Source: a virus
Length of the DNA: 23,104 bases
Virus record (IMG/VR): IMGVR_UViG_3300046028_002730
Coordinates: 1-23,104 of that record
Reading direction: 5' to 3' (one strand)
Shown piece by piece: positions 19,234 through 23,104 of this stretch. The number at the start of each line of letters is the position of its first letter. Positions within the stretch are counted from its first letter, which is position 1. The notes beneath the pieces were generated by a model. That model worked only from the letters and a program-made list of their open reading frames with translations. It was not told where the DNA came from and ran no database searches. Made by a program: the position numbers and the translations under genes.

Positions 19234-19548
19234 TTATTCTCCGTAATTTCCCCAGCCATTTGCACCTGTGCTGTAATCGCTTGTAGATGAAAGTGGGTTA
19301 GAACCTAATCTTGCAATTTCATACATTTGCTCTAGTTTTAGTTTTGTTTCTTTTGGTTGATTTGCATTACCTTGCCTTAACGCATTAGCCATTTGTATCT
19401 GTTGTGGCGTACCAAGAGCTTGTTGAGCTAATTGACCGCCTTGAGCTAAAGCTTGTTGAGCAGATTGCTGTTGACCTTGTAGGTTTTGCATTACAGGTGC
19501 AATACCCTGTAAATCTTGCATATTCATGTAGTCGTTGTAATTATTCAT
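19234..19548 (-). CDS. Small Gln/Asn-rich virion-type protein (104 aa)
   Basis: A 104-residue low-complexity protein: MNNYNDYMNMQDLQGIAPVM, QNLQGQQQSAQQALAQGGQL, then a helical part with KLKLEQMYEIARLGSNP and a C-terminus ending NGWGNYGE. About one in five residues is Gln. It sits between two larger ejection-type genes with TAATG upstream and a 1-nt gap downstream, so it belongs to the same assembly. The Gln/Ala repeats match those of the gene above (19548-20717), suggesting a shared interaction or origin. Function not known. Confidence 0.68.
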   Translation of the reverse strand: MNNYNDYMNMQDLQGIAPVMQNLQGQQQSAQQALAQGGQLAQQALGTPQQIQMANALRQGNANQPKETKLKLEQMYEIARLGSNPLSSTSDYSTGANGWGNYGE

Positions 19549-20717
19549 TATTTAGCTCCAGCAGCAGAAGAACCAATACTAAACAAACCACTAATCATTG
19601 CATTTCTTTGAGCGTTTGAAGCGTTAGCTGCTGCAATGTTAGCGTTACCTGTCATACCAGCCGCACCTAAATAGTCAGCACCAGCAGTTGTTGCTTGTTG
19701 CGGTGCATTAACATAGAACTGGTTAGGAGTTGTAACTTGTGAACCTGAACGAACAGCATTAAGCGTGTTAATTGGTTCATTACGCTGATAAGCCAACTCT
19801 TGGAATCCTTGACCACGAGCTTGGTTAGCCAATTGAGCTTGAGCCGCTTGATTGCCAAACATTTGTTGTTGAATAGCATTGTTCATCTGCAACTGAGCTT
19901 GGCGATTGCCAAAGTCTTGCTGTGCAGCAGCGTTGCTAAATCCTAAATTAGCCAATTGGTTCTGTTGTTGCTGAGTCATGGCTTGGTTGCCAAATTGACC
20001 AGCTTGCAATGCTTGGTTAAATAAGTTCTGACCAATGCCTTGTGACTGCAATTGTGCTTGTGTCAACAAATCATTTTGTTGTGCACCCAAACCAATTTTG
20101 GCTCGGTTGTAAGCTTCAGTACCAACAGCAATACCTTGATTTGCTAATCTAGCATCTAAGTTTTTCTGTTGAATATCCATCTGCGGTTGTAAGCGTTGCA
20201 TCATTAATGCAGAAGCACGATCCCATCCAGCCATACCTTGGTCTTGTATATCACGCTGTAATTGTTCTGTAGAACCAGCCCTTTGCATAGTTTCAGCATT
20301 ACCCAATTGGTTAAATTGAGGAGCGTTTAATCGGCTAGATAGTTGTGGTAAAGAGCTTGTGCTGAAAGGTTGGTCAATCATCTGACCAACATAATTCAAG
20401 CCTTTTTCTTGTAATCTTCCCAAACCTTTGGAGCTTGCAATGTCGTAATCATACAAAGCCTGTTGGTCAGGGCTTAGTGTTGATGTAGCAGTCCAAGTAG
20501 GGTTTCCGTATGGGTCTTTACCCGTAACGGCATAATTCAGAGATCCGTAAGGTGTTACTTGATTAACACGATTGGAAGCAACCGCTGCCCTTGCAGCATC
20601 TAAGTTACCTGCGGCAGTTTCTTTTGCTGCACCTGTATAGTCAGGAGTTGCAGGAATGTCAGGTTCTCCAAACAACATTCCTGTTACACCACCTAATAAT
20701 CCGCCACCACCGCCCAT
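19548..20717 (-). CDS. Gln/Ala-rich virion protein, probable ejection/head-tail type (389 aa)
   Basis: A 389-residue protein with a Gly-rich start (MGGGGGLLGGVTGMLFGEPD), a conserved-looking block (NQVTPYGSLNYAVTGKDPYGNPTWTATSTLSP, about 53-84), a long helix region of Q/N/A repeats (about 165-305, units such as QLANLGFSNAAAQQDFGNRQ) and a Gly/Ala-rich end. This combination is common to proteins encoded just after head-completion genes in podoviruses and thought to form part of the ejected complex. There is no enzyme motif. It is followed by the Gln-rich small protein (TAATG). Confidence 0.7.
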   Translation of the reverse strand: MGGGGGLLGGVTGMLFGEPDIPATPDYTGAAKETAAGNLDAARAAVASNRVNQVTPYGSLNYAVTGKDPYGNPTWTATSTLSPDQQALYDYDIASSKGLGRLQEKGLNYVGQMIDQPFSTSSLPQLSSRLNAPQFNQLGNAETMQRAGSTEQLQRDIQDQGMAGWDRASALMMQRLQPQMDIQQKNLDARLANQGIAVGTEAYNRAKIGLGAQQNDLLTQAQLQSQGIGQNLFNQALQAGQFGNQAMTQQQQNQLANLGFSNAAAQQDFGNRQAQLQMNNAIQQQMFGNQAAQAQLANQARGQGFQELAYQRNEPINTLNAVRSGSQVTTPNQFYVNAPQQATTAGADYLGAAGMTGNANIAAANASNAQRNAMISGLFSIGSSAAGAK

Positions 20718-20718
20718 A

Positions 20719-21159
20719 TCAATCTCCTAGTTTCTTGCTTAATGAGCATTGAAGATTAAGCCATTTGCAATCTTCTTTTCTCATAGCCATTAAAAGTAAA
20801 TCCCCGTTCTCATGGGCATCTTCAATTAACGCTTTATCTTGGAAACCAAGGTGTCGGTTTAGTTTTACGGCTTCGTCATTAGACGCTTCCATAGTCGCTA
20901 ATATAACCTTTTTTTCCAATTTGTTAAAGGGGTAATCAAAACACGCCCATAATAAATCTTTAGACATCCAATTCTCGCCTACTGAAGCTATGTGCATTGC
21001 ACAGGCATTAGGAATAAAGTTAGTAAACGCTATAACAGCTACCAAATTACCGTCTTTTTCTTGCCCTATAAACTTAGCTTCTTCACCAAACTTCTGAAAT
21101 AACATACGCTCAACCCAAGAACGCATAAATTCCTGATTTTCAGTTGTAACCTTACGCAA
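20719..21159 (-). CDS. GNAT acetyltransferase-fold phage protein
   Basis: A 146-residue protein with the GNAT strand order: MRKVTTENQEFMRSWVERML, GQEKDGNLVAVIAFTNF, MHIASVGENWMSKDLLWACF, ILATMEASNDEAVKLNRHLGFQDK. The last block (NDEAVKLNRHLGF) is the typical GNAT closing motif. The start is TTG 21159, right after the stop of the upstream gene; an ATG 11 codons later would cut the first GNAT strand, so TTG is preferred. GNAT-fold proteins at this place in podoviruses include internal virion protein A (gp13) of T7, so a structural or protein-modifying role is possible. Acetyl-CoA binding is not proven. Confidence 0.78.
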   Translation of the reverse strand: MRKVTTENQEFMRSWVERMLFQKFGEEAKFIGQEKDGNLVAVIAFTNFIPNACAMHIASVGENWMSKDLLWACFDYPFNKLEKKVILATMEASNDEAVKLNRHLGFQDKALIEDAHENGDLLLMAMRKEDCKWLNLQCSLSKKLGD

Positions 21160-23104
21160 TTACAGTACGCCCCCAGCTTCCATCACATAATCAGTTGATG
21201 CCCAATGGAGTTCAATGTTACGGCTTGCCACATTTAAGTTAATTGAACCTGCAAAACCTAATCCTGTAACACCTTGCCATACTTTAGTAGTAATTAAGCC
21301 ACCTGACCAGTTTGCTTGATCCCATCTTGAAGCATCCCAAACACCGTCTGTCAACAAACTTGGGTTAAATTGAACCGCACCTAACTGAGATTGAGTATCA
21401 AAATCAACACTTAGACCGCAGACCACATTGGGTACACCACCAGTAGATTGAAGGATTGGTCTGACCATCATAAAACGCTTTAATTGGCCAGGCCTTTCGT
21501 AATAACTGTACGCTTGCTGTGCAGTAGCTGTAATGTTTGTACCGTTGTCAGAGTATCCATCATAGAAAAGTCCTACGATTCCATTGCCACCAAAAAGCAT
21601 TTCGGAATCGCCTGAAAGTTCCCAACAATAAGCCTGAATATCAGTAAATCTACCCCAAGCCTTTGTAATATTGTGCATTACAAACTGCTCCATTCCTGTA
21701 CTTGTAGGAATAGATAAAATTAGCATGTTTGCACTAGCGTAATAGTTAATTTGCCATCCAAATAAGTCGCTGTACAAGGTAGCAGCTTGGCTCACTGCAA
21801 AATAAATCTTGTCTGTAAGGTTTACACGGGGGTCTAATCGGCTTGACTGTAAGGCAGAAGCCAAAGGCACTAAACCGTCTTTGGTTAGCAACAGTAAATC
21901 GCCTGACCACTTGAAAAAGCATCTACGGTTGAATGTTTGACCTAGTTGCCATACGCCTTTTAATGCCCAAGTAGTTGCGTCATCAGGGTCTGTGCCGTTA
22001 TAAACGATGACTTCACCCATGCTAGTCACAAATACAGCGTAATCGTCTGCACCTTGACCAGCATCTAATGTCCATGTACCCATTGCTTGCAAATAACCTG
22101 AATTTCTAGCAATTCCACCAAAATATAACGGTGAAGCTGCACCACCGATAGCATCCACATCAAGATACCAACAAGCTAAAGTGTCTTTTTGAGTGAAATA
22201 CAAACGATTTTTAAACAAATTTACATTAACAAATGTATTTGAATTAACGCCTGTAATACCAATAGTTGTGTAAGTACCCACTACTGAAGCATCTGCGGTA
22301 GGGGCAGTAGCCATCGTATAGGTAAAGGTACTAGCCCCCGTTACATCAATAACATAAGTGCCGTTGTAATTTGATTCTGTAGCACCGCTAATAGTTACTC
22401 GATTACCGTCTACCAACCCATGTGGTGCAGCAGTAGTCAGAGTAGCGGTTAAGTTTCCAGTTCCACCCCTAGTAATCGTGCTAATTGTTTGAGCAGTAAC
22501 CGTTGTAGCTACATAAAACCAGCGTGTACCGTCATAAATCATTACTGGATCAACACCGTTACAAGCTACCAAAAAGTGTCCTGCTGTATTGGTTATATTG
22601 ACCGACTGTAATTTATCGCTTTGAATACCCGTAAATACACGAACTGCTGGGTTTACAGTAGTTTCATAAATAGTATCACTTGCCACAGCAAATAGCTCGT
22701 AACCGCCCACTTCTGTGTAATTCATTAAAGTATTTACAGGTGTTGTAATACCTTTTTCATAGCTACCGACTACTGAAGCACTACCTGAAGGAACGGAAGC
22801 CATTGTGTAAGTGAATGTTGTACTGTTGACTACGGTGATTGTGAACACACCGTTGTAAGCGGAAGGCGTACATCCTGAAATAGCTACTTGATTACCAGTT
22901 GAAAGTCCGTGTGCTGAAGCCGTTGTAAGCGTAGCAACCGTACTTACACGGGTAATAGTGCTAATAGCCACTACACCAGTAGTTGTTGTTAATAAGCTAG
23001 ATTGTGTCCACCCTTTACGCATGGTCACATCAGTAGGGGTCGGATACCAGTTTACAAGCTGAATAGCATCCATTGGGTTCATGTTAGCTTGGGAATCCCT
23101 AGCG
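21160..23104 (-). CDS. Head-completion/DNA-stabilisation protein, 5' end cut by window edge
   Basis: The frame is open from the stop at 21160 to the right edge. An ATG at 23082 would give 640 residues, but codons before it (A R D S Q A N) continue in frame and fit the family, so the true start is probably outside. The product has NPMDAIQLVNWYPTPTDVTMRKGW near the front, as in P22 gp10-type stabilisation/head-completion proteins, and beta-propeller-like repeats later (VYNGTDPDDATTWALKGVWQ; MLFGGNGIVGLFYDG). Two copies of a 70-residue beta module (residues 40-107 and 200-271, counted from the ATG at 23082) have been inserted. The protein closes the filled head and builds the tail base. It is the first visible gene of the late operon. 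Confidence 0.82.
   Translation of the reverse strand, partial: ARDSQANMNPMDAIQLVNWYPTPTDVTMRKGWTQSSLLTTTTGVVAISTITRVSTVATLTTASAHGLSTGNQVAISGCTPSAYNGVFTITVVNSTTFTYTMASVPSGSASVVGSYEKGITTPVNTLMNYTEVGGYELFAVASDTIYETTVNPAVRVFTGIQSDKLQSVNITNTAGHFLVACNGVDPVMIYDGTRWFYVATTVTAQTISTITRGGTGNLTATLTTAAPHGLVDGNRVTISGATESNYNGTYVIDVTGASTFTYTMATAPTADASVVGTYTTIGITGVNSNTFVNVNLFKNRLYFTQKDTLACWYLDVDAIGGAASPLYFGGIARNSGYLQAMGTWTLDAGQGADDYAVFVTSMGEVIVYNGTDPDDATTWALKGVWQLGQTFNRRCFFKWSGDLLLLTKDGLVPLASALQSSRLDPRVNLTDKIYFAVSQAATLYSDLFGWQINYYASANMLILSIPTSTGMEQFVMHNITKAWGRFTDIQAYCWELSGDSEMLFGGNGIVGLFYDGYSDNGTNITATAQQAYSYYERPGQLKRFMMVRPILQSTGGVPNVVCGLSVDFDTQSQLGAVQFNPSLLTDGVWDASRWDQANWSGGLITTKVWQGVTGLGFAGSINLNVASRNIELHWASTDYVMEAGGVL
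22270..22485 (-). repeat. Beta-module repeat copy 2 in the head-completion gene
   Basis: Residues 200-271 (ISTITRGGTGNLTATLTTAA, HGLVDGNRVTISGATESNYN, GTYVIDVTGASTFTYTMATA). It repeats the pattern of copy 1: STITR, ATLTTA.HGL..GN.V.ISG....YNG, then TFTYTM and ASVVG.Y. The two copies differ at many positions, so the duplication is old. Confidence 0.9.
22762..22965 (-). repeat. Beta-module repeat copy 1 in the head-completion gene
   Basis: Residues 40-107 (ISTITRVSTVATLTTASAHG, LSTGNQVAISGCTPSAYNGV, FTITVVNSTTFTYTMASVPS). A module with an HGLxxGxxVxISG core and a YNGxxxI and TFTYTM strand pair, known from phage structural proteins and other surface proteins. Copy 2 lies about 160 residues further on, separated by family-type sequence. 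Confidence 0.9.

Overview
The window is a contiguous piece of a tailed double-stranded DNA phage (Caudoviricetes). The genes suggest a short-tailed (podovirus-type) virion: a portal with a long coiled-coil tail, head-completion and ejection-type proteins, and no tape measure, sheath or tail-tube genes in view. Genes are packed with stop/start overlaps (ATGA, TAATG), GC is moderate to low, and no host gene is present. A Gram-negative host is likely, because there is a heptosyltransferase-like (GT9) enzyme, an M15-type endolysin and a 3-TM holin. The gene set resembles uncultured freshwater phages of betaproteobacteria, but the host cannot be fixed from the sequence. No integrase, attachment site, tRNA, CRISPR array or transposon was found.

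Layout: (1) 1-9366, leftward: a replication-protein domain (8765-9133), small unknown proteins, an HNH/Ref-like nuclease, RusA, a GT9 glycosyltransferase with an overlapping SAM methyltransferase, a ferritin-like protein, four coupled small charged proteins, a ParB-fused DNA methyltransferase, and then small terminase, large terminase and portal (cut by the left edge). (2) 9366-10370: the control region. It holds a structured RNA/terminator, a fused HNH-Cro regulator (leftward) and a divergent promoter pair. (3) 10370-14301, rightward: the early operon, with an SSB-like protein ending in DDSIPF, a PD-(D/E)XK exonuclease, a second PD-(D/E)XK-like protein and many very small proteins, several with a single membrane span. 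(4) 14298-23104, leftward: the late operon. Read in transcription order it has a head-completion/stabilisation protein (cut by the right edge), a GNAT protein, four probable ejection/internal virion proteins, a very short tail-fibre protein, two membrane proteins, a holin and an endolysin. The early and late operons converge with overlapping stop codons at 14298-14301.

The most interesting part is the control circuit. Three promoters (10299-10327 rightward, 13192-13220 rightward, 9164-9193 leftward) each carry a perfect TTAAG-N4-CTTAA dyad between the -35 and -10 boxes. A fourth, near-perfect copy covers the start codon of the gene at 9724-10257. That gene fuses an HNH homing-type nuclease to a Cro/YdaS-type DNA-binding domain, so it is the natural candidate for the protein that binds the dyads. 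Just downstream of it lies a 129-nt noncoding segment whose complementary arms interlock as a pseudoknot or terminator/antiterminator and end in seven U residues on the leftward transcript. A second noncoding element in the early operon (11213-11295) shares sequence blocks with the stretch beyond this RNA, which suggests a small family of phage RNA elements.
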